Assembly: GCF_021390435.2 (NCBI RefSeq)
Contig: NZ_JAJVCN010000002.1
Location: forward strand, 248,001 to 312,000
Origin: Kibdelosporangium philippinense
GTDB taxonomy: Bacteria > Actinomycetota > Actinomycetes > Mycobacteriales > Pseudonocardiaceae
Direction: 5' to 3'
DNA: 64,000 nucleotides
Position numbers and translations under genes: made by a program. Shown piece after piece: positions 7,144-15,401 of the stretch. Positions within the stretch are counted from its first letter, which is position 1; every line of letters starts with the position of its first letter. The notes under the pieces were generated by a model. It was not told where the DNA came from and made no database searches. It saw only the letters and a program-made list of their open reading frames with translations.

Positions 7144-8475
7144 TTATGCAGTGTCCGGGCTCGGAGTCTGTGCTCCGGACGTGATCCGCCGCGCCGCGGG
7201 CCCGAAGGTGCGGTACAGCTCCAGCTCTTCGTCCAGCACGACCGCCAGCCGCCGGACGCCCTCCTGGATCCGCTCAGGCGTCGGGTAGCAGAACGACAGC
7301 CGCATCTGCCGGGTGCCGAACCTGTCCGCGTAGAAGCCGGTTCCGGGCACGTACGCCACCCTCGCGGTGACCGCCCGAGGCTGCATCGCTTTGGTGTCAA
7401 TGCCTTCCGGCACGGTCATCCACACGAAGAAGCCACCGTCCGGCTTGGTCCAGCTGCACCCGGCGGGCATGTGCTGATCGAGGCTGCTCAACAACGCGTC
7501 CCTGCGCTCGCGGTACATCAGCTGGAAGGACTTGATCTGGCCCTTCCAGTCATGCGTGGCCAGGTAGCGCGACACGATCAGCTGGCTGAGCATCGGCGGC
7601 GACAACACAGCCGCTTCTGCCGCCAGGACAAGCTTTTCGCGCACCGCGTGCGGCGCGAGCGCCCAGCCGACCCGCAGGCCGGAGGCGAAGGTCTTGGAGA
7701 ACGAACCCAGGTAGATCACGTTGTCCGGGTCCATCGAGCGCAACGCCGGATACGTCTGTCCGTCGAATCCCAGTAGCCCGTATGGGTTGTCCTCGATCAC
7801 CAGAACGCCCGCACGGCGGCAGATCTCGAGGATCTCGGCGCGTCGGGACACCGCCAGCGTCACGCCGCCGGGGTTGTGGAAATTCGGGATCGTGTAAAGG
7901 AACTTGACCCGTTGGCCAGCTGCCGCAGCTGCGGCCAGTGCCTGCCGCAACGCCTCCGGGACCAGGCCTTCGTCGTCCATCTCCACGTGCACGACGTTGG
8001 CCTGGTAGGACGCGAATGTGCCGAGCGCGCCGACGTAGGACGGGCCCTCGGCGATCACCACGTCGCCTGGGTCGCAGAAGATCCGGGTCACCAGGTCCAG
8101 CGCCATCTGTGAGCCCACAGTGACCACGATGTCGTCCGGATGTCCGGTGATCCCCTCGATGGCCATCACTTCGCAGATCTGCTCACGAAGCGGCTGATAG
8201 CCGTGCGCCGAGCCGTACTGCAGGGCCACGAGGCCGTCGTTGGCGATCACGCCCGCGACCTCGCTGGCCAGGGAGTCGAGGGGCAGTGCCGCGAGGTTCG
8301 GCATGCCTCCGGCCAGCGAGACCACCTCTGGCCTGCTGGCGACTGCGAACAGCGCTCGTACCTCCGATGCCGTCATCCCGGTCGCTCGTGCCGCGTACCG
8401 CCTCAGGTGCGGGTCGAGATTCTGGCCGGTAGAGGGCACCGGACTGGTACTGCCCTCTGGTTCCTCCGAGTGCAT
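7144..8475 (-). CDS. PLP-dependent aminotransferase, class I/II (2-aminoadipate type)
   Basis: This 443-residue protein is a fold-type I aminotransferase. The PLP lysine lies in LGSFSKTFASGLRVGW, and IPNFHNPGGVTL and VIEDNPYGLL are typical of the LysN/MocR-like subgroup. It has no DNA-binding domain, so it is an enzyme rather than a MocR regulator. The substrate cannot be told from sequence. The start ATG 8475 is divergent from the GNAT gene; the stop is 8 bp from the Ddl-like gene. A role in amino-acid supply for that ligase is an inference from position only. Confidence 0.85.
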   Translation of the reverse strand: MHSEEPEGSTSPVPSTGQNLDPHLRRYAARATGMTASEVRALFAVASRPEVVSLAGGMPNLAALPLDSLASEVAGVIANDGLVALQYGSAHGYQPLREQICEVMAIEGITGHPDDIVVTVGSQMALDLVTRIFCDPGDVVIAEGPSYVGALGTFASYQANVVHVEMDDEGLVPEALRQALAAAAAAGQRVKFLYTIPNFHNPGGVTLAVSRRAEILEICRRAGVLVIEDNPYGLLGFDGQTYPALRSMDPDNVIYLGSFSKTFASGLRVGWALAPHAVREKLVLAAEAAVLSPPMLSQLIVSRYLATHDWKGQIKSFQLMYRERRDALLSSLDQHMPAGCSWTKPDGGFFVWMTVPEGIDTKAMQPRAVTARVAYVPGTGFYADRFGTRQMRLSFCYPTPERIQEGVRRLAVVLDEELELYRTFGPAARRITSGAQTPSPDTA

Positions 8476-8626
8476 ACGCCACCTCGTTCGTCAGTCAAGC
8501 GAGTGTAACTCTGGCCTCTATCAGGTCTTCGTGCTTCCCGCACTTGTCACATCCCCCTATCCTGGGGGACGGGCCTGTGGTTAACGCATGCCCTCATCAT
8601 TCCTTCACGGCCTGCGGGGAGGTTGG

Positions 8627-9256
8627 GTGTCGCGGCGCGTCGTCGGCATCACGCTGGACAACCTGGAGCACCTCCCCAAGCACTCAAGGGGCTGTGTGTT
8701 CTGGGAGCTGGCACCGCACCTGAAGGAACAGGCCGAGGCCTTCGGCGAGACCGAGCTCGAAAAGGAAGCCTGGGTCTCCAACATGCTCCTGGAATGGGGC
8801 TCATGTGGCCGCCTGGTCTACTCGGACAAGCTCCCGGTGGGATTCGTCCTCTACGCCCCGCCCAACGCCGTACCGCGCTCTCTGGCCTTCCCGACGTCCC
8901 CGATCAGCCCGGACGCGGTCATGCTGACCGGTTTCCACATCCTGCCCGAGTTCCGTGGCGGTGGGCTGGGCCGGATGCTCGTGCAGGCAGTGGCCAAGGA
9001 CCTCACCCGTCGTGGGGTGAAGGCGATCGAGTCCTTCGGCGACGCCAAGCCGGAGGACGAAGAGCAGAGCTGCGTCGTGCCGTCGGATTTCCTTGCCTCG
9101 GTCGGTTTCAAGACCGTCCGGCCGCATGCCCGGTGGCCGCGGCTGCGCCTGGAACTGCGCAGCGCGATCACCTGGAAGGAAGACGTGGAGGCAGCGCTGG
9201 AGCGGCTGCTCGGCACGGTGTCCGTGACCACCGCCAGCCCGGTCTACCAGCGCTGA
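8627..9256 (+). CDS. GNAT family N-acetyltransferase
   Basis: This 209-residue protein carries the acetyl-CoA-binding segment FHILPEFRGGGLGRMLVQAV, the GNAT motif A. The chosen GTG 8627 has GGGGAGG immediately upstream; an ATG at 8588 in the same frame is less likely. The N-terminus VVGITLDNLEHLPKHSRGCVFWEL and the C-terminus (PHARWPRLRLELRSAITW) are conserved in a group of actinobacterial proteins often found beside parB and cwlM. Its substrate is unknown. It ends 13 bp from the convergent cwlM. Confidence 0.82.
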   Translation: MSRRVVGITLDNLEHLPKHSRGCVFWELAPHLKEQAEAFGETELEKEAWVSNMLLEWGSCGRLVYSDKLPVGFVLYAPPNAVPRSLAFPTSPISPDAVMLTGFHILPEFRGGGLGRMLVQAVAKDLTRRGVKAIESFGDAKPEDEEQSCVVPSDFLASVGFKTVRPHARWPRLRLELRSAITWKEDVEAALERLLGTVSVTTASPVYQR

Positions 9257-9269
9257 AACCCCGGGTAAA

Positions 9270-10412
9270 TCAGCTCTTCGTGAGCTCGTGCCGCATCAGG
9301 TCGGCGAAGGTGAACGTGCCCGTCGGCTGGTCGTTCTCGCCCAGCAGGTACAGCCGCTTGACCGAAACCAGGATGCCCTCGGCGACCAGGTCACGGAACG
9401 CCGGATCGGCCAGCCTGGACCGGTCACCGACGTTGGACAGGTAGCCGAGCTCCAGCCGGACCGCGGGGCAGCGGGTGAGCCGCAGCGAATCCCAGGTCTT
9501 GGCGTGCGCACGGCAGTTGAGCATGCCGGTACGAGCGGTCAGCTCACGCTGGATGAACCCGGCAAGCGCCTCACCAAGGGTGGACGTGCCCTTGCCCGCG
9601 GTGCCGAAGTAGAAGGTCGCCAGGCCAGAGGCGTGCGGCGAGGCGTTGCGGTCGCAGTGCAGCGAGATGAAGACGTCGCTGCCCGACTCGTTGGCGAAGT
9701 GCGCGCGCTCGGCCTCGGTTGGGCACTGGTCGGGCCCACGCGACAGCACGGCCTCCATCCCGGTGGCCACCATCCGGCCCTCGAGACGGCGGGCCAGGTC
9801 CCACACCAGGTCGGCTTCCTTGATGCCGTCGACGGTCACACCGGCGTCGTCGCCGCCGTGGCCTGGGTCGATGACGATGCGCTTGCCACGAAGGCGTGGA
9901 CCGGCCTTACGGACCTGCTCCTGCTCACGCAGCAGCACCGGACGCCCGCCGCTGGCACGTGGGGACAGGCGGTTGAACGCGCTGACCGTCTCGGCGCCAC
10001 ACATACCGTCGACGGTCAGGCCGTAGTCACGCTGGAACTCGCGCAGCGCGCGCTCGGTCTGTGGGCCGAAGACACCGTTCGGACGACCGGCGTTGTACCC
10101 CAGCTGCAGCAGGCGTTCCTGCAGCTCAAGCACGTCGTCGCCACTCACGGGGGCGGAGACCAGGTAGGCCAGCGGGCGGCCACCGAGCCGGTAGGTCGCA
10201 TCGCGCAGGGCCTGATAGGTGGCCTGGCCGACGATCCCGTCCGTGATCAAGCCTCGCTGCTGCTGGAAAGCTCGCACGGCGTGTTCGACGGCGAGGTCGT
10301 ACACCGACGGGTCGCCCGTGCCGTTGGCCGTGGGCAGCAGGCCCAGGCTGGCGAGCGTGGCCCGCACTTCGGCTACAGCCGGTCCGGCGTCACCGGGGCG
10401 GAGTTCCCGCAT
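9270..10412 (-). CDS. cwlM: CwlM-type N-acetylmuramoyl-L-alanine amidase homologue
   Basis: This 380-residue protein has two peptidoglycan-binding-like domains (about 5-72 and 90-150) and an amidase_3 domain (about 178-355). The zinc ligands of amidase_3 are all visible: H185 (DPGHGG), E199 (GIKEADL), H252 (SLHCD) and E321 (LELGYLSN). There is no signal peptide. In Mycobacterium tuberculosis the homologue in the same position, CwlM, is cytoplasmic, is phosphorylated by PknB and activates MurA. The absence of a signal peptide here agrees with that regulatory role, although the zinc site is retained. Confidence 0.88.
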   Translation of the reverse strand: MRELRPGDAGPAVAEVRATLASLGLLPTANGTGDPSVYDLAVEHAVRAFQQQRGLITDGIVGQATYQALRDATYRLGGRPLAYLVSAPVSGDDVLELQERLLQLGYNAGRPNGVFGPQTERALREFQRDYGLTVDGMCGAETVSAFNRLSPRASGGRPVLLREQEQVRKAGPRLRGKRIVIDPGHGGDDAGVTVDGIKEADLVWDLARRLEGRMVATGMEAVLSRGPDQCPTEAERAHFANESGSDVFISLHCDRNASPHASGLATFYFGTAGKGTSTLGEALAGFIQRELTARTGMLNCRAHAKTWDSLRLTRCPAVRLELGYLSNVGDRSRLADPAFRDLVAEGILVSVKRLYLLGENDQPTGTFTFADLMRHELTKS

Positions 10413-10562
10413 GCACCCCTCACTCAGGTCAGATTCTCAAAAACCGACGTTCTCAGGTTGTGTCGCAGGCTATTGTGCCCTGCCTGCCGTGCGGTCCCGC
10501 TTAGGGTCACGTGCCGCGTCCGGTCCATCACGGCATCACCCGATCAAGTGTGATGCATGACA

Positions 10563-10613
10563 CGACCCGGGACTCGTCGCCTTACACGGAGTAGACGCTC
10601 CAGCCCCGGGTCG
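10563..10613. other. Stem-loop between trxA and cwlM
   Basis: Perfect 9-bp arms cgacccggg and cccgggtcg enclose a 33-nt loop. It lies downstream of trxA on the minus strand and may act as its terminator, although the T-rich run (ggtttttctg) is on the plus-strand side, at 10619-10628. Confidence 0.5.
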
Positions 10614-10634
10614 GGTTAGGTTTTTCTGAAATTC

Positions 10635-10964
10635 TCAGGCCACGTAGTCGGCCAGATCGTTGAGCAGCGCCGCCTTCGGCTTCGCGCCGACGATCTGCTT
10701 CACCGGACGGCCGCCCTGGAAGACGATCATCGTCGGGACCGACATGATCTGGTAGTCCCGCGCCACCTCAGGGTTGGCGTCGATGTCCAGCTTGGCCACG
10801 GTGATCTTCTCGGCGTGCTCCTTGGCGATCTCCTCGAGCACCGGGGCGACCATCCGGCACGGCCCGCACCAGGTGGCCCAGAAGTCGACGACTACCGGCT
10901 TCTCGCTCTGCAGGACGTCCTCGGTGAAGGACTTGTCGGTGACGACGACGGTGTTGCCGCTCAC
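10635..10964 (-). CDS. trxA: Thioredoxin
   Basis: This 109-residue protein is a classical thioredoxin with the active site WCGPC at residues 32-36, the FWATWCGPCRMVAP context and the cis-proline in MSVPTMIVFQGG. It reduces protein disulfides with electrons from the thioredoxin reductase encoded 14 bp upstream. The GTG start (MSGNTVVVTDKSF) is preceded by a GGAG-type site. The trxB-trxA pair next to cwlM and sigM is conserved across Actinobacteria, and in several species SigM-type or oxidative-stress factors control it. Confidence 0.96.
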   Translation of the reverse strand: MSGNTVVVTDKSFTEDVLQSEKPVVVDFWATWCGPCRMVAPVLEEIAKEHAEKITVAKLDIDANPEVARDYQIMSVPTMIVFQGGRPVKQIVGAKPKAALLNDLADYVA

Positions 10965-10978
10965 GGTTTCTCCTAGTG

Positions 10979-11977
10979 TCAGATGTTGGTCGGGGCGTAA
11001 CCGCCGCCGACGAGTTCAGAGGCCTCATGCGCGTTGGCTTCGCCGTGCTCGGCCAGCCAGCGTTCGGCGTCGATCGCCGCTGCGCAGCCCGAGCCCGCCG
11101 CGGTGATGGCCTGCCGGTATGTGCGGTCGACGAGGTCACCAGCGGCGAACACCCCGTCGAGGTTCGTGTAGGTGGTCTGGCCCTTGACCTGCACGTATCC
11201 GTCTTCGTCTGTGTCGATCTGGCCAGTGACGAGCTGGCTGCGCGGGTCATGGCCGATCGCCATGAAGACACCGGTCACGGCGACGTCCTCGGTCTCACCC
11301 GTCTGGGTGTCCCTCAGGCGAGCGCCGGAAACCTTGCCATCGGTGCCCAGCACCTCGATGACCTCGGCGTTGAGCCGCCACTTGATCTTCTCGTTGGCGC
11401 GGGCGCGCTCGAGCATGATCTTCGAGGCCCGGAACTCCTCGCGGCGGTGCACGATGGTCACCGTGTCGGCGAACTTGGTCAGGAACAGCGCCTCTTCCAT
11501 CGCGGAGTCGCCACCGCCGACCACGATGATGTCGTGGCCACGGAAGAAGAAGCCGTCACACGTGGCACATGCCGACACGCCACGGCCGAGCAACTCCTGC
11601 TCGCCAGGAACGTGCAGGTAGCGCGGCGCGGCACCCATCGCGAGCACGACGGACTTGGCCGCGTACCGCGTGCCGTTGACCGTGACGTACTTGATCGGGC
11701 CGTCGAGCTCGACCGCTTCGACGTCCTCGGTACGCAACTCGGCGCCGAACCGTTCGGCCTGCTCACGCATCTGCGCCATCAGCTCGGGGCCCATGATGCC
11801 GTCCCGGAAACCGGGGTAGTTCTCCACCTCGGTCGTGGTCATCAGGGCGCCACCGAACTGGCTGCCTTCGAAGACCAGCGGAGACAGCTGCGCACGCGCC
11901 GCGTACACCGCGGCGGTATATCCCGCCGGACCGGACCCGACGATGATCAGGTTGCGGACCTCGTCTTGCGCCGCCAT
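10979..11977 (-). CDS. trxB: Thioredoxin-disulfide reductase
   Basis: This 332-residue flavoprotein transfers electrons from NADPH to thioredoxin. The FAD motif is IIVGSGPAGYTAAVYAARA near residue 11, the redox-active pair is C137-A-T-C140, and the NADPH motif is VVGGGDSAMEEALFL. I chose ATG 11977 because it gives the usual short N-terminus MAAQDEVRNL; the frame is open a further 29 codons upstream without family similarity. The C-terminal tail after QAITAAGSGCAAAIDAERWL is normal. It forms an operon with trxA. Confidence 0.96.
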   Translation of the reverse strand: MAAQDEVRNLIIVGSGPAGYTAAVYAARAQLSPLVFEGSQFGGALMTTTEVENYPGFRDGIMGPELMAQMREQAERFGAELRTEDVEAVELDGPIKYVTVNGTRYAAKSVVLAMGAAPRYLHVPGEQELLGRGVSACATCDGFFFRGHDIIVVGGGDSAMEEALFLTKFADTVTIVHRREEFRASKIMLERARANEKIKWRLNAEVIEVLGTDGKVSGARLRDTQTGETEDVAVTGVFMAIGHDPRSQLVTGQIDTDEDGYVQVKGQTTYTNLDGVFAAGDLVDRTYRQAITAAGSGCAAAIDAERWLAEHGEANAHEASELVGGGYAPTNI

Positions 11978-12081
11978 CTGCCCTCCGTTTTTCCCGCCAG
12001 TGACAACTAGGACAACCGATCGTAGGTGCTGGTTGTTCCGCACCATCCGGGTGACCGCCAGCACTGACGGGAAATGGGGTT

Positions 12082-12810
12082 CTAGCGCACGCCCTCCCTG
12101 TTCACGATCTTCGACGGGTTGCCTGGGCCGCAGTCCTGACCGACTGTGAGCAGCCGGAATGTGCCAGGCGGCCGCGAGGCGAAGACGAACAGCGTGCCCG
12201 CCCTACCGTCCACCGTGACCTGCTTGACGCCGAGCGGCTCCGCGTTCGGCGAGATGCCGTTGGCCTGGAAGCAGCCAACAAGCTTCTCTGTGTCGGAGAA
12301 CGGGCCGTAATCGGTGCCGCCCTTGGCGGCCTGCAACTGCTCCGGACCGATCGAGTCGGACGGGAAGTTCAGCGGTCCCTGCGCGACTGGCGGTGCGCCG
12401 TTGCCTGTGTCACCGGGCAATGCGGCGAACGTGATCCCGACCGCCGCCGCGGCCGCTGCGAAGATCCCGATGCCGATACCCAACCTTTGGTTACGCCGTT
12501 TCCGTGCCGCGTCAAGGCTGACAACTGGTGCAGGCGTTGCCTGAGCGCGGGCCTGTGACTCCGCGGCGATCGCGGCATCCAGCCGGGCCGCGAAATGCGC
12601 GGGCATCGGCGGAGCCGGGACGTTCGCTAGTGCATGCAGGTCCGCTTGCGTCGCGTCAAGGGCGGCCAGGATCTCCCGAGCCTCCGGGTCGGCGTTGACT
12701 TGTGGCCACAACTGCTCGGCCTCACGAGGGTCCAGCGCACCCGCCTGGAGATCGGCGAGCAGGTCGACCGACCACGGCGGCCCGCCGCTCCCCCGTCCGA
12801 TGCCGGTCAT
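12082..12810 (-). CDS. Anti-sigma-M factor, single-span membrane protein
   Basis: This 242-residue protein has an N-terminal cytoplasmic region (WSVDLLADLQAGALDP, then a PxPxPAHFAARLDAAIA segment), one membrane helix at about 109-131 and an external C-terminal domain. Position and topology match the SigM anti-sigma factor (Rv3912-like) of mycobacteria. There is no HxxxCxxC zinc motif. The ATG at 12810 overlaps the sigM stop as ATGA and has GGGAGGGG just upstream; a GTG at 12822 is in frame but less likely. Partner binding is inferred from gene order. Confidence 0.8.
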   Translation of the reverse strand: MTGIGRGSGGPPWSVDLLADLQAGALDPREAEQLWPQVNADPEAREILAALDATQADLHALANVPAPPMPAHFAARLDAAIAAESQARAQATPAPVVSLDAARKRRNQRLGIGIGIFAAAAAAVGITFAALPGDTGNGAPPVAQGPLNFPSDSIGPEQLQAAKGGTDYGPFSDTEKLVGCFQANGISPNAEPLGVKQVTVDGRAGTLFVFASRPPGTFRLLTVGQDCGPGNPSKIVNREGVR

Positions 12811-13433
12811 GTCCCCTCCCACTGACGCCGTGGACGCCCCTCGCGCTTTTCGCTTGCCTCACCTGGGACGTTCGCATCAGCAATCGGGTTCCGTAGATGC
12901 CCGAGAACTTTGGCGAGCTTGGCCCGGCCCCTGGCACAGCGGCTTTTCACGGTGCCCTCGGCGATGCCGAGCAGCTTGGCCGTCTCGGCGACCGAATAGC
13001 CCTCGACATCGACGAGCACGATCGGCACCCGCTGTTCCTCGGACAGCTCAGCCAACGCGTTCTTCACGACAAGGCTGGTCTCCCGGTCGGCCATGGCATC
13101 GCCGGGAGTGACGGGCTCCCCAGGCCCGGTCTCCGGCAGAGGGACAGTCGGGCGCGCTTGGCGGCGCCGGACTCGGTCCAGGCACGCGTTCACCACGATC
13201 CGGTGCAGCCAAGTCGTCACCTGTGACTCGGCACGGAACGAGCCTGCGTTGCGGAAAGCCGAGATGAAAGCCTCTTGCAACGCGTCGGCGGCCTCTTCCG
13301 GATCACGCAGAGTCCGCAGCGCCACGGCCCACAACCGGTCTCTGTGGCGGCGAACGATCTCGGCGAACGCGTGTGGATCCCCGGCGGCATGGGACGCGAT
13401 CAGCGCTGCGTCCGAGCTTGCTGCGGCGGTCAC
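12807..13433 (-). CDS. sigM: ECF RNA polymerase sigma factor SigM
   Basis: This 208-residue protein is a group 4 (ECF) sigma factor. Region 2 lies at about 22-95 (FAEIVRRHRDRLWAVALRTL, then TTWLHRIVVNACLDRVRRR) and region 4 at about 125-177 (LSEEQRVPIVLVDVEGYSV, GTVKSRCARGRAKL). It is coupled by a 4-bp overlap to its membrane anti-sigma factor, so it should be held at the membrane until a signal releases it. It lies in the conserved sigM block between trxB and murJ. I found no convincing autoregulatory ECF promoter in the 272 bp upstream. Confidence 0.92.
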   Translation of the reverse strand: MTAAASSDAALIASHAAGDPHAFAEIVRRHRDRLWAVALRTLRDPEEAADALQEAFISAFRNAGSFRAESQVTTWLHRIVVNACLDRVRRRQARPTVPLPETGPGEPVTPGDAMADRETSLVVKNALAELSEEQRVPIVLVDVEGYSVAETAKLLGIAEGTVKSRCARGRAKLAKVLGHLRNPIADANVPGEASEKREGRPRRQWEGT

Positions 13434-13495
13434 CCGGGCAGCTTAGTGGTGGCCACCCGCGCGCAAGCACCCGGTAACGAGCGACGTATCGCCGT

Positions 13496-13506
13496 GAGCG
13501 AAGCGA
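13496..13506 (+). repeat. Dispersed GAGCGAAGCGA motif
   Basis: The 11-mer gagcgaagcga in the 272-bp gap upstream of sigM recurs exactly, inverted, at 62397-62407 and with one mismatch at 22913-22923, always between genes. The same gap also holds an imperfect inverted repeat (13553-13568 with 13621-13636, 13 of 16 positions). No gene was seen in 13434-13705. Confidence 0.45.
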
Positions 13507-13705
13507 ACAGGCGAGAAGTCCGTGACGGGTGCCCGCGCGTGTCTGCCGCTCCGGCATGGCGTGTTGAACCCGCGAGCGGCGCACGGTGGCGAGCAGGCAG
13601 GCTGGCAGCGAGTCGAGCAGTTTGACACGCCGTGCCGGTGGGGCGGACACGCGGTAATTCGATTCAACCAGCCGGGCTGGGAAAGCGAGGCTCGCCAGCA
13701 ACGCA

Positions 13706-15307
13706 CTACTGGGCTAGCTGGAACTCGATCTCGCGGACCTGGGTGACGTTCTGGTCGTCCTGGTCCACCCCGAGCTTGGTGATCCACACCAGCACGAACT
13801 GGGTCGGCTCGGCTGCCGGGAGCGCGATCTCCGTCTTGCCGTTGACCAGGGTCGCGGTGCCGATCACCTTGGTGTCGTCGAACTTCGCCGTTGCCGTTGG
13901 AGCCGAACGGATCTCTACGACCGTGCCTTCACTTGGCGAGTCGATGATCACTTGGGCCAGCTTGGTCGGGTCCTTGAAGGTCGCCAGTACTCCCACGCCT
14001 GGTTTGGCCGCTGGGAAGGGCTGCTTGTACTTCAGCGTCGACCAGATCGTGCCCGGCTTGCCATCCATCACCCGGCCGACCGTGCGGGCGTTGTCCTTGT
14101 CGCCCTTGGCCGTGAAGACCGCGACCTTGGTTGGCTTGACCGGGCCCGCGGATTTCGGCGCGGGTGGCGGATTGTTCTGCGGCTGGTTGCCGGTGGGAGA
14201 CGGTGACGTGGGTGCCACGGTCTGCTGGACGGCTGCGGGCACCGGGTCGCTGCCGAAGAAGCTGATCAGCTGGAAGCCGACCCAGGCGAGCACGCTGACG
14301 GTGGCCACGGTCAGTGCCGTGACACCGATGGCCAGCTTGCGGCGGCGGCCGTCGTCCTTGGGGGGACGCTTGTTCGTGGTCCAGATCGTGTCCTGGTCGG
14401 ACAGCTGATCTCCGCTTGGCATCACCGGGTTGAGCAGGTCTGTCTGCTGCTCGAGCAGTTCGGCTCGCTGTGCGATTCCTTCGAGCACGGTCAGCAGCGC
14501 GGAACTGGTCCTGATGTTGCCGAGCGACGTGTCCGCGATGCTGCGCACCGCCAGATCGGCGAGGTCGTCCGGAACGTCGTTACGCAGCAAGGCAGGCGAG
14601 ACAGGCGAGCCGTCGCGTTCGCGGGGTGCGACTGGGATGGTCGGCGGTCCGCCGGGCAGGGCCCAACGGCCGGTCAGCAGCAAGTAGAGGATCGCGCCGA
14701 GGCCTTTGACGTCGTCCTGCAACGAGGCCTGTGGCAGTGGGCCAGGGAATGCCAGGCGCAATGCCCCATCCGGGCCCACGCGGACGCGCTGGGGATGATC
14801 GACGCCCAGCACCAGGCCGGTGTGGTGGGCCTGTTCGACCGCGATGGCCAATGGTTCGACCAAGCGGGCCGCGGTTCCGGCGGGCAGTGGGTGTTCGGCG
14901 ATCAGGTCGACGAGGTCTGTGCCCTGCGCGAAGTCCGCGACCACGACACCGAGCACGCCTTCGCTCGGGTCGACGCCGCTGCCCACCCCAAGCACGTCGA
15001 GCACTCGGGAGACGGACGGGCTGGTGAACCTGGCGGCGTGGGCGGCGCGCTCCAACGTCCGGCGGGCGGCGACGGTCGCTTCGCGGTTGGTCGGGTCACC
15101 GACCAGGACAGTGAGAGCGACGTCACGGCGTAGTTGGCCGTCTCGGGCGCGCCACAGGTGGGCGTTGCCGCGTAGATCGACTCCGAACGGAGCCAGCAGA
15201 CGATAGCGACCATCACCGATTATCCCGCCCGGAAGCAGGTCGCCAGCCAGCGCGCGAACGCCTTTGACGGTCGCGTCGTTGCTGTTGTCGGTCCTCCTGG
15301 TCGTCAC
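13706..15307 (-). CDS. Membrane pseudokinase with extracellular discoidin-like domain
   Basis: This 533-residue protein has a kinase-like domain at about 32-265, a basic juxtamembrane segment containing DQDTIWTTNKRPP, a membrane helix at about 325-350, a Pro-rich linker and a C-terminal domain (about 393-533) resembling F5/8 (discoidin) or carbohydrate-binding folds. It lacks kinase catalytic residues: VAIK is VALT, HRD is replaced by VDHPQR and DFG by AFPG. In M. tuberculosis the same two domains are fused to the C-terminus of MurJ (MviN, Rv3910), where the pseudokinase recruits FhaA. Here it is a separate gene just downstream of murJ. GTG 15307 is chosen for its GGGAGAG site. Confidence 0.8.
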   Translation of the reverse strand: MTTRRTDNSNDATVKGVRALAGDLLPGGIIGDGRYRLLAPFGVDLRGNAHLWRARDGQLRRDVALTVLVGDPTNREATVAARRTLERAAHAARFTSPSVSRVLDVLGVGSGVDPSEGVLGVVVADFAQGTDLVDLIAEHPLPAGTAARLVEPLAIAVEQAHHTGLVLGVDHPQRVRVGPDGALRLAFPGPLPQASLQDDVKGLGAILYLLLTGRWALPGGPPTIPVAPRERDGSPVSPALLRNDVPDDLADLAVRSIADTSLGNIRTSSALLTVLEGIAQRAELLEQQTDLLNPVMPSGDQLSDQDTIWTTNKRPPKDDGRRRKLAIGVTALTVATVSVLAWVGFQLISFFGSDPVPAAVQQTVAPTSPSPTGNQPQNNPPPAPKSAGPVKPTKVAVFTAKGDKDNARTVGRVMDGKPGTIWSTLKYKQPFPAAKPGVGVLATFKDPTKLAQVIIDSPSEGTVVEIRSAPTATAKFDDTKVIGTATLVNGKTEIALPAAEPTQFVLVWITKLGVDQDDQNVTQVREIEFQLAQ

Positions 15308-15401
15308 CGCACTCTCCCGTCTGACGCGCCACCTATCCGCGCGCAACGGATACCTCGTAGCGAGCCTACGGGAAACCCACGAGCCATGAGCGTCGCCCAG
15401 C

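Noticed and set aside
6189..7400. A longer, 403-residue form of the Ddl-like protein
   Set aside because: The extra 88 N-terminal residues are Arg/Ser-rich and overlap the end of the aminotransferase gene in another frame; the conserved start is GTG 7136.
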